A stretch of DNA of 51,453 bases from Roseburia sp. CAG:10041_57 (GTDB lineage Bacteria; Bacillota; Clostridia; Lachnospirales; Lachnospiraceae): contig MNTL01000053.1 in assembly GCA_001916965.1 (NCBI GenBank), forward strand, positions 1-51,453, given 5' to 3'. Below, piece after piece: positions 1-8,086 of this stretch. Numbering within the stretch: position 1 is the stretch's first letter; each line of letters starts with the position of its first letter. A model generated the notes under the pieces. It worked only from the letters and a program-made list of their open reading frames with translations, did not search any database and was not told the origin of the DNA. The position numbers and the translations under genes are program-made.

Positions 1-1182
1 TTCGATTGCATGACTCTTTTGCAGTTCCTTATGAATGCTCACGCAATCACTCCAAAATGATACTCTTCCATCTTCATCATTCTGGACCTTACCCAGATAA
101 ATCGTATTGAATATCGCAGCTTCGTCTGTTGCAATCTGATCTACTACCCTGATTACCTGATTAAGCTTAAAATCATCGTTCATATTCGATGTAGTGCTTA
201 CATATGAATTGATATCAGACAATACTTTGAAATCATTTTCAACCATGTGAAAAGCAAACTCTCCATTTTCAATCATTGTCTTAAATTCTGAGTTCTTGTA
301 ATCTACATTTACAATATACTCCCCATCATATGTCATATTGTCGCAAGTCGTGTTTACTGCACAACCCGCTTCGGCTCCAGCCACCCATGGAACGAGCGCA
401 TAGGTGTCAGCTCCGGCATCATCTACCCCATTTTTAAGATTGATCACACCGATATAGTCTGCATCCGCTCCCTTAGCTACCAACTGAAACTTCACACCGA
501 CGTCATCACGCATTCTCTTGCAATATGCTGTGTAAAGAGAAATAACACTCTTTTCTTCACTCATACAACCTAAAACATTAAATGCGTATGGCTCTAAGGC
601 ATCCAGCACAGCCTGATGAATCTCTCCTGTGACAGTTCCATCTGTTCCGCCTGTTAAATTCATTCCGGCAGTTGCCTCAATCTCTGCATCAGTCTTCCAT
701 GATATAAATTTATTATCTTTTAAGTCTGCCATTTGTGCTACTGTCTGTGAATCTACCAGTGTATTTCCCATATATGTCTCTACATCGTATAACGATGCAT
801 CGTCCACATTTGCACTCACCACATGCTTTAAATCGTTTCCTCTGCTGCCTTTATACAATGCTTTTGACATTTTACATTCTGCTGCCGTACCATCACCAAG
901 CTTATAAAACAGGCATTTCTCAGCATGTTTAAATACTTCTCTAACTGGAAGCATCTCTGCATCTGAGTATTTGTACCCAAATACATCCATTGCCTCTTTC
1001 TTAAAATCCTCTGCAGCCATAGAAAATACCGTCTTATCTTTCCCCCATTTTAATTTCATAGGCAAAGCTGCAATACCTCGTGCTGACAAAGATGCTGCTG
1101 CCCTTGCTGCACTCACATAGTTAATGTAAGATCCGGGCATCAGCTTATTCATTGTTGTAAATGTTCCACCGCCTAAAGCCAT
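1..1182 (-). CDS. Phage tail sheath protein (3' end outside window)
   Basis: The product forms the contractile sheath around the tail tube of a myovirus-type phage. The 394 visible residues start MALGGGTFTTMNKLMPGSYI, the typical opening of the XkdK/PBSX-type sheath family, and continue with no stop to base 1. Start choice: ATG at 1182 is preceded by a GAGGTGA ribosome site that overlaps the end of the upstream small gene. It is the last visible gene of a right-to-left structural operon that begins at the terminase. A contractile sheath means a myovirus morphology, or a tailocin/PBSX-like particle if the element is defective. The family call is based on recognition of the sequence, not a search. 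Confidence 0.88.
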   Translation of the reverse strand, partial: MALGGGTFTTMNKLMPGSYINYVSAARAAASLSARGIAALPMKLKWGKDKTVFSMAAEDFKKEAMDVFGYKYSDAEMLPVREVFKHAEKCLFYKLGDGTAAECKMSKALYKGSRGNDLKHVVSANVDDASLYDVETYMGNTLVDSQTVAQMADLKDNKFISWKTDAEIEATAGMNLTGGTDGTVTGEIHQAVLDALEPYAFNVLGCMSEEKSVISLYTAYCKRMRDDVGVKFQLVAKGADADYIGVINLKNGVDDAGADTYALVPWVAGAEAGCAVNTTCDNMTYDGEYIVNVDYKNSEFKTMIENGEFAFHMVENDFKVLSDINSYVSTTSNMNDDFKLNQVIRVVDQIATDEAAIFNTIYLGKVQNDEDGRVSFWSDCVSIHKELQKSHAIE

Positions 1183-1183
1183 G

Positions 1184-1360
1184 TCATTTCACCTCACCTT
1201 TCATGAACTTATCAACTATATCTTCCACTTCCTGCATAGAATACAGTTTATCGTCCTCCAGCAGAGCCTGTGCTGCATCTGCATACCTTGACACTTTTGC
1301 AGCTTTCATAATCTGCTTCTTTGTGTACTTAATCTCTCTTCCCTGTACTTCTTTTGACAT
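1184..1360 (-). CDS. Small phage structural-operon protein of unknown function
   Basis: A 58-residue, charged, probably helical protein (MSKEVQGREIKYTKKQIMKA...) sits between the tail terminator-like gene and the sheath gene. The ATG at 1360 is preferred because GGAGTGA lies about 10 bases upstream; a GTG four codons earlier would overlap that ribosome site. Its stop is one base before the sheath start, so the two are probably translationally coupled. A small ORF is common at this place in PBSX-like operons, but I do not recognise a characterised family. Expression is supported only by position and the ribosome site. Confidence 0.65.
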   Translation of the reverse strand: MSKEVQGREIKYTKKQIMKAAKVSRYADAAQALLEDDKLYSMQEVEDIVDKFMKGEVK

Positions 1361-1368
1361 TTTCTTTA

Positions 1369-1800
1369 TCACTCCTTCTCTATGATATGCTGCTCCAATG
1401 TCTGCATCAGCTCACTTTCTTCCGCAGACGCTCTTACTTTCCATACCATAAAATTATATGTTACTTCAAAATTCAGAATATCATTCACGATGCGTCCACT
1501 CATGTCATTTCCTCTCACAGCATTCCCGCTTACATCAATATATTCCAAACAATTAAATAGCTTATCCTGAACCTCTGCACATTCTTCCTGATACGCATCT
1601 TTTTTAGGAAAATACTGTATCATGAACGGATAACTTCTCTCATACCGATTATCAAGCAGATTTTCTTCTGTGGAGATCAGCGGTGTTACCAAAAAGCACG
1701 GAGCATCAAGCCCCTGCCTTATATTATCCGTGTAAATATTAATCTGTTCAAATTCCTTGCCCAGAGACTTTGTTATTCCGATTTTTACCTCATGTAACAT
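1369..1800 (-). CDS. Phage tail terminator-like protein (DUF6838 / XkdJ-like)
   Basis: This 143-residue protein lies directly upstream of the sheath in the transcription order. The sequence (MLHEVKIGITKSLGKEF..., with a central RYERSYPFMIQYFP strand-rich stretch) resembles the small alpha/beta tail terminator proteins that cap the tail and set its length. It starts two bases after the preceding stop with GGAGGAG about ten bases upstream. Size and position fit the family. The specific role is inferred from synteny with PBSX-type operons and is not shown by a catalytic or binding motif. Confidence 0.65.
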   Translation of the reverse strand: MLHEVKIGITKSLGKEFEQINIYTDNIRQGLDAPCFLVTPLISTEENLLDNRYERSYPFMIQYFPKKDAYQEECAEVQDKLFNCLEYIDVSGNAVRGNDMSGRIVNDILNFEVTYNFMVWKVRASAEESELMQTLEQHIIEKE

Positions 1801-1801
1801 C

Positions 1802-2296
1802 TCACTTCAACTCCTCCTGCAAAAACTTATCTAGTTTGGCCTGTACGATTTGCGGAGCTTTCCTGCTTATTTCCTTTGCCGAATCTGTTAGCATGAACTG
1901 TCCACGGACCCAGCTCTTTTTTAGTTTCTTATCAATTGCCGGTACATATCTTCCCGGTTCCTGCCTGTGCCCATATTCTACATAAGAAGCATATGGCACC
2001 TGATTGATCACATCTATGTTATGGTTGGTTCCACGTATGCTGACAGGTGTTGTAGTCCATCCTTTTCTCAGTGTTCCTCCCATTTTATCAGACATGACCA
2101 GAAACTTATTTTCTCCGTCATCCTCCACATCATATGCATTACTGTAATCTCCAACAGGTGTCCTTCTTATCGTCTTAGACAAAACTCTTGCTGCCAGTTC
2201 CTTAACACATTCATCACAAAATCTGCTGCTTTTTCCCTTTGAAAGAGCCTCTAATTTATCTCTGAGTTCAATCAACTGACTATAATCCGTAGCCAT
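1802..2296 (-). CDS. HK97 gp10-like head-tail joining protein
   Basis: A 164-residue protein with the usual gp10-family pattern: an N-terminal helix (YSQLIELRDKLEALS), a central LSKTIRRTPVGDY segment, then VPYASYVEYGHRQEPGRYVP, the conserved YAxYVEyG motif. The family acts at the neck between head and tail. The ATG at 2296 overlaps the stop of the preceding gene (TAATG) and has GAGAGGTGGG upstream; an in-frame GTG three codons earlier lies inside that ribosome site and is less likely. Tight coupling with both neighbours supports a single late operon. Confidence 0.8.
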   Translation of the reverse strand: MATDYSQLIELRDKLEALSKGKSSRFCDECVKELAARVLSKTIRRTPVGDYSNAYDVEDDGENKFLVMSDKMGGTLRKGWTTTPVSIRGTNHNIDVINQVPYASYVEYGHRQEPGRYVPAIDKKLKKSWVRGQFMLTDSAKEISRKAPQIVQAKLDKFLQEELK

Positions 2297-2673
2297 TAAG
2301 CCCACCTCTCGAACAGTTTTAACATAATTTCCTTATGATCCGGATATATCCCCGGGTCACCTGAGTTTGCAAAAGTCGTACTTATTCCATTGTGCATCAC
2401 TACCAGCTTGCTGCCCGGCTTTACTTCGATTTCCGGCGCAATAAACAACTTTGCTATCATATTTCTCTGTGCTGCCCCATCTCCAACAGCAGCCGCATCA
2501 ATGCTTGAATATGATAATTTACACGGCAGATTCTCCTGTATTAATACTTCTTCTTTTCTGGATATGCTCGTCTTAGGGTCTTTTACATTCTGATATTCAT
2601 ATATACTACATAGGTCTAAATACAACATCTCTATGGCTCCCCTGTGCATATCGAACATGTTATTCCTATTCAT
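2296..2673 (-). CDS. Phage head closure / minor capsid protein (XkdH/YqbH-like)
   Basis: The 125-residue sequence ends with a motif typical of head-closure proteins (NSGDPGIYPDHKEIMLKL) and has a beta-rich middle (KLFIAPEIEVKPGSKLVV). In PBSX-like phages this gene sits between the connector and the gp10-like gene, as here. The product would close the head portal after packaging and provide the surface for tail joining. The stop overlaps the next start by one base. The assignment rests on sequence style and gene order. Confidence 0.7.
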   Translation of the reverse strand: MNRNNMFDMHRGAIEMLYLDLCSIYEYQNVKDPKTSISRKEEVLIQENLPCKLSYSSIDAAAVGDGAAQRNMIAKLFIAPEIEVKPGSKLVVMHNGISTTFANSGDPGIYPDHKEIMLKLFERWA

Positions 2674-2674
2674 A

Positions 2675-3022
2675 TCAGAACTCCAATCTCCTGTATCTGT
2701 TAAGTTGCTTTTTATAGTCCCTCAATAATTCTCCATACCCAGCAGTCTGAGCTGTTCCAAAATTGGTTTGCGTATCGCCTGTCTTAACAGAAAGAACAGC
2801 CTGCGGTACTCCGCTTTCCCCTGGCTGTTCATTTCTGTATATATCCATTGCAATTCTCAATACCGTATTAGATAATCCTTCCGGTATCTCTGATATATGG
2901 CAATAATTCATTATTAATTCATTCGCAGTGTCCAGCGCAAATGAGACTGCGAACTCCTTATCCGCAGTCTCTACTCCAAGAAGCTTTTTTAATTTGCTGA
3001 TCTGATCATCCATGTTCATCAT
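2675..3022 (-). CDS. Phage head-tail connector protein (gp6/YqbG-like)
   Basis: A 115-residue, mainly helical protein (MDDQISKLKKLLGVETADKE..., CHISEIPEGLSNTVLRIAMDIY) of the gp6/gp15-like connector type, which binds under the portal ring and starts the neck. The first ATG at 3022 overlaps the end of the capsid gene (ATGA); a second ATG three codons on (MDDQ) is also possible. The gene lies just after the major capsid gene, the standard position for this family. Confidence 0.75.
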   Translation of the reverse strand: MMNMDDQISKLKKLLGVETADKEFAVSFALDTANELIMNYCHISEIPEGLSNTVLRIAMDIYRNEQPGESGVPQAVLSVKTGDTQTNFGTAQTAGYGELLRDYKKQLNRYRRLEF

Positions 3023-4029
3023 CCAATCTTATGTTTGATTGCTACGATTCTAAGCTGCTTCGGCTCATACACAGGATTCCAGTTAACAGGATTAGAAAGT
3101 TCCTCTCTTAATGGTGTCTCTACATGTGTACGTACAGCACCTGTATAAGCAATTCCTCGTGGATGCAGGATGAATGCCTTTCTATTGATAAGATAATCTA
3201 CGCCTCCTCCAGTCTGCTTATCACGATCCGTTTCTGTTGCAACATGACCTACCGGATTACCATTACCGTATGCAATCGCTCCATTTCCAAATAAATACGT
3301 GGTATATACTCCATCACTTGTGACCGGGCAACCATCATCAACAGTCACACGTCTTCCTTGATAGGTATCGAACTCTACAGATGTTGAATCTCTTTCTGTC
3401 TGGATAAGATTGAGCTTCTTTAAATAAGATTTTGTAGCGGAATGCATAGCCACACCTGATAACTGCGCCTGTGCATCACCAAGAAGCTGACACGCATCAA
3501 TGAATGGACTTGCACCAATCATCTTTGCCGCTTCTGTTTTTCCACCTGTCAGATCAAGAATATGGTCTGCCATTCTTGTCTCTGCTGCCTTTGATGGCTC
3601 AGACACCTCTGGAATTGTTCCAAACACACCTGTGAGGATAGCAATCAGTTCTTTCTGCATATCTCTTGCCCAGTATGCTGCGACCAGATCCCCAATCGCT
3701 TTTGCAGGATCAGCCCCGGCTAATGCTGCTGCCAGATTGGATGAGCCCCACATCTTCTGTCTTAAAATCGTAGTAGATACATCTTTGTTGGAACCGATTT
3801 TAGCAGGTGTCATCTTAACATCTTCCAAGGTTGCCTCAGACTCTCCCTGAAGGTCTTCAAAGAATGGCATATTATGCGTTCTTGCTGCTTCACTGGCCAA
3901 TGTATCAAATTCTGGTGAATTAACCACAATGCCGCTCTGAAAAAAAGCGGATAATTCCATAGTTCTGTTAATTACATACTTGTTAAACAGTTCTGGAACG
4001 ATTACATCTGAAATTTTTGTAATTGCCAT
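3019..4029 (-). CDS. Major capsid protein
   Basis: A 336-residue coat protein that builds the icosahedral head. The opening (MAITKISDVIVPELFNKYVI), the early SGIV motif and the long helix containing AKAIGDLVAAYWARDMQKEL are typical of the phage coat family found with GP20-type scaffolds. The ribosome site AAGGAGG is strong, as expected for the most abundant virion protein. It follows the scaffold gene by 15 bases. Length is normal for the family and no truncation is seen. Confidence 0.9.
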   Translation of the reverse strand: MAITKISDVIVPELFNKYVINRTMELSAFFQSGIVVNSPEFDTLASEAARTHNMPFFEDLQGESEATLEDVKMTPAKIGSNKDVSTTILRQKMWGSSNLAAALAGADPAKAIGDLVAAYWARDMQKELIAILTGVFGTIPEVSEPSKAAETRMADHILDLTGGKTEAAKMIGASPFIDACQLLGDAQAQLSGVAMHSATKSYLKKLNLIQTERDSTSVEFDTYQGRRVTVDDGCPVTSDGVYTTYLFGNGAIAYGNGNPVGHVATETDRDKQTGGGVDYLINRKAFILHPRGIAYTGAVRTHVETPLREELSNPVNWNPVYEPKQLRIVAIKHKIG

Positions 4030-4044
4030 AAAAAACTATCCTCC

Positions 4045-4701
4045 TTAAATTTCAATTCCTGCTGCCGCTGCCATTACTCTGGCCTGCTCAGGATTGCTCT
4101 TGAACAGTTTTGCCTGTTCCGTCATATTGTAACTTTCTTTGGCGAATGGATTCTTTATAGGTCCTGCGCCGCCACCTGCAGGCTTATAATTTTGTTTGTC
4201 TTCCTGTTTGAAGAGGTGCGCCATGTTCGTATCTTCCCTATATGGCTTCAATACATCATCCACTCCGATCGGATTATTTTCCTTATCGAAATTAAACTTA
4301 TCAATACCACCATGTTTGTAAATCAGATAATCCGGATCCAGTACACCTGACTTAGAAAGCTGTTCCTTTAAAGCATAATTCTTTAAAGTCTTGACATTTT
4401 CCTTCTGCTGATTCTTCAAATCATTTTCCAAATTGGTGATCTTGGTCTGGAGCTCTGCATTATCCTGGTTTCCTTTCTTCAATTCGCCAATTGTAGTGTT
4501 AAGCGTTTTTATCTGTGTTTCCAGATTATTCTTCTCAGCAGATAAAGTATCGTACTTTCCTTTTCCTACATATTCACCTGCTGCCAGATTCACAATATTT
4601 ACCTGTTTTTCTTTATTTTCAGGCTTTTCATTGTGTTCCTTGACTACCTTTGCTACTTGTCCGAACAACTCTTCTCCCAGTACATCTTTTAAAAAATCCA
4701 T
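4045..4701 (-). CDS. Capsid scaffold protein (phage GP20 minor structural family)
   Basis: A 218-residue scaffold that guides capsid assembly. It starts MDFLKDVLGEELF, the hallmark opening of the GP20 family, followed by a long coiled coil at about residues 55-115 rich in K, E, Q and N, and ends with a polar tail that carries the FAKESYNMTEQAKLFKSNPE capsid-binding type segment. AAAGGAGAAAC precedes the ATG. The gene begins a new expression unit: a strong terminator and three copies of a 13-bp repeat lie just upstream. Confidence 0.88.
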   Translation of the reverse strand: MDFLKDVLGEELFGQVAKVVKEHNEKPENKEKQVNIVNLAAGEYVGKGKYDTLSAEKNNLETQIKTLNTTIGELKKGNQDNAELQTKITNLENDLKNQQKENVKTLKNYALKEQLSKSGVLDPDYLIYKHGGIDKFNFDKENNPIGVDDVLKPYREDTNMAHLFKQEDKQNYKPAGGGAGPIKNPFAKESYNMTEQAKLFKSNPEQARVMAAAAGIEI

Positions 4702-4721
4702 GTTTCTCCTTTCCCTGCACT

Positions 4722-4800
4722 GTTTTTAAACGTGGTGTCTCCACTGCAGCACGCCTTTTAAACGCCTTGCGTATGGCAAATTACCGACCTTTTAAACGCC
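4722..4800 (-). repeat. Three direct repeats of GGCGTTTAAAAGG in the scaffold-gene leader
   Basis: On the minus strand GGCGTTTAAAAGG occurs at 4788-4800 and 4754-4766, with a weaker copy (ACGTTTAAAAA) at about 4722-4734. The spacing is 34 and 32 bases, close to three helical turns. The array fills the leader between the terminator at 4815-4846 and the scaffold gene ribosome site. It may be a phage promoter/regulator site or a structured mRNA leader controlling the scaffold and capsid genes. Seen directly; the role is inference. Confidence 0.7.
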
Positions 4801-4814
4801 ATGAGGTTTTGGGC

Positions 4815-4846
4815 ATATAAAAAGAACACCTGTCTCCAAGTGTTCT
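4815..4846 (-). terminator. Rho-independent terminator before the scaffold gene
   Basis: On the minus strand AGAACACTTG and CAGGTGTTCT form a 10-bp stem (one G-U pair) with a GAGA tetraloop, followed by TTTTTAT. It ends or attenuates the packaging/portal transcript and insulates the scaffold-capsid unit. Confidence 0.85.
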
Positions 4847-4865
4847 CATTAACATAATTTATTCA

Positions 4866-4881
4866 GTTGCACCGGTGCAAC
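4866..4881. repeat. 16-bp perfect palindrome
   Basis: GTTGCACCGGTGCAAC reads the same on both strands. It lies eight bases after the stop of the small gene at 4889 and about 20 bases before the terminator hairpin. It could be an operator for a dimeric regulator or part of an RNA 3' structure. No function can be assigned from sequence. Confidence 0.75.
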
Positions 4882-4888
4882 TATGCTA

Positions 4889-5128
4889 TCAGCACCACAT
4901 TACTACTTTCTCATCCTGCATCTTATCTGCTTTTACCATATCCAGTAATGCTCTCTTTGCATGCTGCAAATGGTTCATGCACCATTCATATTCCTTAGGG
5001 AGCACATAACTTTCAAGTTCTCCTGTGGTAACATTAACAGTTATAAATCCTTTTTCTTTGCTGTCTTCAGGATAAATGTCACATTGTATCATGTTATTAT
5101 TCTTTACGATATTTTTTAATTTTACCAT
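4889..5128 (-). CDS. Small phage protein of unknown function
   Basis: A 79-residue protein (MVKLKNIVKNNNMIQCDIYP...) with a predicted beta N-terminal half and a helical C-terminal half (YEWCMNHLQHAKRALLDMVK). It has three cysteines but no metal-binding spacing. The ATG at 5128 is preferred because GGAGGCGCAGGAG lies upstream; an earlier in-frame ATG at 5152 lacks a good site. It overlaps the end of the head morphogenesis gene by 32 bases. I do not recognise a family. Confidence 0.65.
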   Translation of the reverse strand: MVKLKNIVKNNNMIQCDIYPEDSKEKGFITVNVTTGELESYVLPKEYEWCMNHLQHAKRALLDMVKADKMQDEKVVMWC

Positions 5129-6644
5129 AGAACTCCTGCGCCTCCTTATCATAATTATACTTCTTTGCCGTAATGATGTGTGCTTCCTGTTGGCTCATTC
5201 CTTTCTGAATCAGCCCACATTCCATTATCTCATGATTCAATAAAGTCAAGTCATGCTTTTCTGGTTTTCCATCAATCAACCTTCTCCATGATTCAGCCAT
5301 CATATAATCCGGATCAAAATATTCTTTTTCAGTACCACCAAGTTCATGCTTTTCCATAAAGATATAATTCTTTATTTCCATAATCTTGTCTTTATCTATT
5401 CCTGATGCATCTGCTATTCTGTCCACATCAGTAGTCATTTTTCTGACCGAAGCATAATACCGTTCCGCATGCTCCTTTGCTTTATTTCCATATGGGTTTC
5501 TTGCACCACTTATATTCCTTGATACTATTGTACTACTTTTTCCAATATCTACAAGTACGTCACCTGCTTTTTTGCCAAAATCTTCATCTGATTCCTCATA
5601 ATCTTCCACATCTCCATCAACGAATGTCTTTTTCCATTCAGGATATGTCATATCTGCCGGTACCAAATAAGTATCCCCTTCATCATTTCTGGCGGCTCTC
5701 TTACTGTCTTCTATATCATCTTCAAAATACGGCACCGTACATGACCGACAATGCGGGTGCATTGGTGGTGCTGTTACTCCTACTTCATACTGTGCCATAG
5801 GAAAATGCTTTCCATCCATTGCCTGACATATTTCAGATGTCCTGGAATCCAGCGTTGCTACAAACTCAAATTCCTGTACGCCCAGCTCCTTATAGCATTT
5901 CTGCTGGCTCTTGGCATGTATTGCCGATGCTTCTGTATATACTAACCTTTTTACATTGCTCTCTGATACATTCAAACGTTTTGCCAGCTTCTTTACAACA
6001 TCCTGATAATTTCCTCCTGCAATAACAGCTTGTGTCAGTTCTTTGTTCAGTTCGTTAATAAGTCTGTCTTTGTCTTTCCATATCCTATCTGAAAAATTAC
6101 TTCCATCCTGCGCCCATGCAGAATTAACAGCCGTCTCAATTCTTCTAGTATCCAGCCGGTTAAAAGCACTTCCTACTCCATAACCTTTCTGTATTTCATA
6201 TATAGACCTGTAATATCCATCTGTATATATATCCCTGAGTTTATCATCCAATGCGTCATGAAGATTACCATATAGAACTTCACATTCCTGCTGCATCTGT
6301 AGCTTCATGGCTTCTAATCTACTGATATGTACCTTGGCAGATGCATTTTTCAGTTTTTCATTCCACTGGTCTGTATAGTTTGACAGTTCTCCCTTTTTAA
6401 TGTATTCCTCAACGCTCCAGTGAAATTCTTCAAGTTCATCCTTACGGAGTAACTCTCTTGCCGAAGAATAACTAAGACCGTTATTATCTGCCAGCTTTCC
6501 ATACCACTTGACAATCTCCCTGTCGATATTCCTCTCAGCCCTGTAGAACTGTTTCTGTGCAAATTCAGCGTACTCTATTCCCTTTTTATGCGATTGTTCT
6601 TCCATTGCCTCCATACGCTTTTTCCAGTAGTCCCGCCCCGGCAT
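5097..6644 (-). CDS. Phage head morphogenesis / minor capsid protein (SPP1 gp7-Mu F type) with extra C-terminal domain
   Basis: This 515-residue protein follows the portal gene and belongs to the Mu F/SPP1 gp7 family, which helps start head assembly and is carried in the virion. Residues about 1-300 match the family; the diagnostic segment is LDSRTSEICQAMDGKHFP followed by PPMHPHCRSC near residues 265-305. Residues about 370-515 are an additional domain not needed for the family, with HELGGTEKEYFDPDYMMAES and LTLLNHEIMECGLIQKGMSQ. Such tails on minor head proteins are often polyvalent or toxin-like domains that may be injected with DNA. ATG at 6644 has GAGGTGACA upstream. Confidence 0.85.
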   Translation of the reverse strand: MPGRDYWKKRMEAMEEQSHKKGIEYAEFAQKQFYRAERNIDREIVKWYGKLADNNGLSYSSARELLRKDELEEFHWSVEEYIKKGELSNYTDQWNEKLKNASAKVHISRLEAMKLQMQQECEVLYGNLHDALDDKLRDIYTDGYYRSIYEIQKGYGVGSAFNRLDTRRIETAVNSAWAQDGSNFSDRIWKDKDRLINELNKELTQAVIAGGNYQDVVKKLAKRLNVSESNVKRLVYTEASAIHAKSQQKCYKELGVQEFEFVATLDSRTSEICQAMDGKHFPMAQYEVGVTAPPMHPHCRSCTVPYFEDDIEDSKRAARNDEGDTYLVPADMTYPEWKKTFVDGDVEDYEESDEDFGKKAGDVLVDIGKSSTIVSRNISGARNPYGNKAKEHAERYYASVRKMTTDVDRIADASGIDKDKIMEIKNYIFMEKHELGGTEKEYFDPDYMMAESWRRLIDGKPEKHDLTLLNHEIMECGLIQKGMSQQEAHIITAKKYNYDKEAQEFYGKIKKYRKE

Positions 6645-6656
6645 ATTGTCACCTCA

Positions 6657-8075
6657 TTACACGTCTTCTTCTGATTCCTGCTGATCTTTCTCTTTTCTTT
6701 TGCTGAATGCCGCACCATACATGGACTGCTCTTCTTTTTCTGCATTCTCCTCTTCTTCTTTTGCAATCTGCTTCAGTTCTTCCTCTGCATCTTCCACAAA
6801 TGGATGATTTTTGAGTATCGTCTTCTTCGATACGATATCTACGCTGGATGCGCAAATATCTGCTATATCCTTATCACTTTTGATCATATTTCTAGTCCAT
6901 GTCTGGTCTATTTTATCTGTATTAATTTTAAGATGCTGACATATTACAGTAATGAACTCTTCCAAGCTGATCCTGAACTCTGTTTCCATTAACCCGGATT
7001 TCAGCTCCAGTAGCGTGTACATGAACTTTAGTGCTTCTCCTGAAGCATTTCCATAATTCTCCGGTTGCGGGTCTACACCCTGTCCCTGTTCAAATATCGC
7101 CTTTCTGGTCATTTGGAGCATCTTTTCCCTAGCTTCCACCGGGATATCAATTGTCAGTGTGGATACTCCCGGATTCTCTGTATCTTCATCAAGTTTTACA
7201 GTCTTATATTTCTTCAAGTCATGAAGAAACTCCTTCAAATCTGCTCCCCCATAACCGCTTAGTACAAAAATAAGCTCCTGAATGTCCTCTAAGTCATCCA
7301 TGAAGCCGCTATATACTTTGTCATAACAATCAATCAGAGGTTTCGTATTCTCCAAATCACTCATCTGCATATCATTATTAAAGAACGGTATAAAAGGAAC
7401 CCTGCCCCAGTCATGTTTAAAGACATTATCCCCTTCCCTTTGCAGGTCAATGATACAGCGGTCAGTTATTGAGTAATACATCCATGCCGTCTCACTGGAT
7501 ACCTCCTGAGCAAACGAACTGCACTCTGTATCTGTCCAAATTTCATAGATAATATAGGTTTTGACATTGTCCTCTATCTTGTTATAGCTTCTAAGTACTG
7601 CTGCCAGTTGGCTTTCCTGGTCATCCGTCCATACTGGTATAATCTGCCTGCTGTCTATGACGCCATATTTAAAATTCCCCTGTTCATCTGTCCAGAAATG
7701 CAGCCATGCGATACCACAATTGGAAGCATTCACACATAATTTCTTGCATATTTTGGCATATCTGTTACCCAGTATTTTGGATATCTGCTTATTTGCCTTG
7801 GTTGAGCCAGTATCTATCATTGGGGCATATGTGAACATATATGCAGCCTTTTGATTGACCAGTACACCATGAAAGTTATGGGATATTCTATTGTCCGCAT
7901 TTCTTAGTGGATTCTCTTCTTTTTCCTGCTTACCTTCTTTTCCGTCTGTTTTTTCCCTGAATAAAATATCATTTTTGTTTGTATAGTACCTTTCTCCAAT
8001 ATCTGCCTTTAATGCAAATGCTGCATGTCCTGGCATATATTCTTTGACCAGCTTCTTAGCTGCATCTAAATCCAT
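6657..8075 (-). CDS. Phage portal protein (SPP1 gp6-like)
   Basis: A 472-residue portal subunit; twelve copies form the DNA entry channel at one head vertex. The N-terminal region (NRISHNFHGVLVNQKAAYMF, about residues 62-80) and the GVIDSRQIIPVW strand are typical for the SPP1 family, and an acidic, Glu-rich C-terminal tail follows. It lies between the large terminase and the head morphogenesis gene, the canonical order. Ribosome site AGGTGATGATGAG. Confidence 0.92.
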   Translation of the reverse strand: MDLDAAKKLVKEYMPGHAAFALKADIGERYYTNKNDILFREKTDGKEGKQEKEENPLRNADNRISHNFHGVLVNQKAAYMFTYAPMIDTGSTKANKQISKILGNRYAKICKKLCVNASNCGIAWLHFWTDEQGNFKYGVIDSRQIIPVWTDDQESQLAAVLRSYNKIEDNVKTYIIYEIWTDTECSSFAQEVSSETAWMYYSITDRCIIDLQREGDNVFKHDWGRVPFIPFFNNDMQMSDLENTKPLIDCYDKVYSGFMDDLEDIQELIFVLSGYGGADLKEFLHDLKKYKTVKLDEDTENPGVSTLTIDIPVEAREKMLQMTRKAIFEQGQGVDPQPENYGNASGEALKFMYTLLELKSGLMETEFRISLEEFITVICQHLKINTDKIDQTWTRNMIKSDKDIADICASSVDIVSKKTILKNHPFVEDAEEELKQIAKEEEENAEKEEQSMYGAAFSKRKEKDQQESEEDV

Positions 8076-8086
8076 CTCATCATCAC

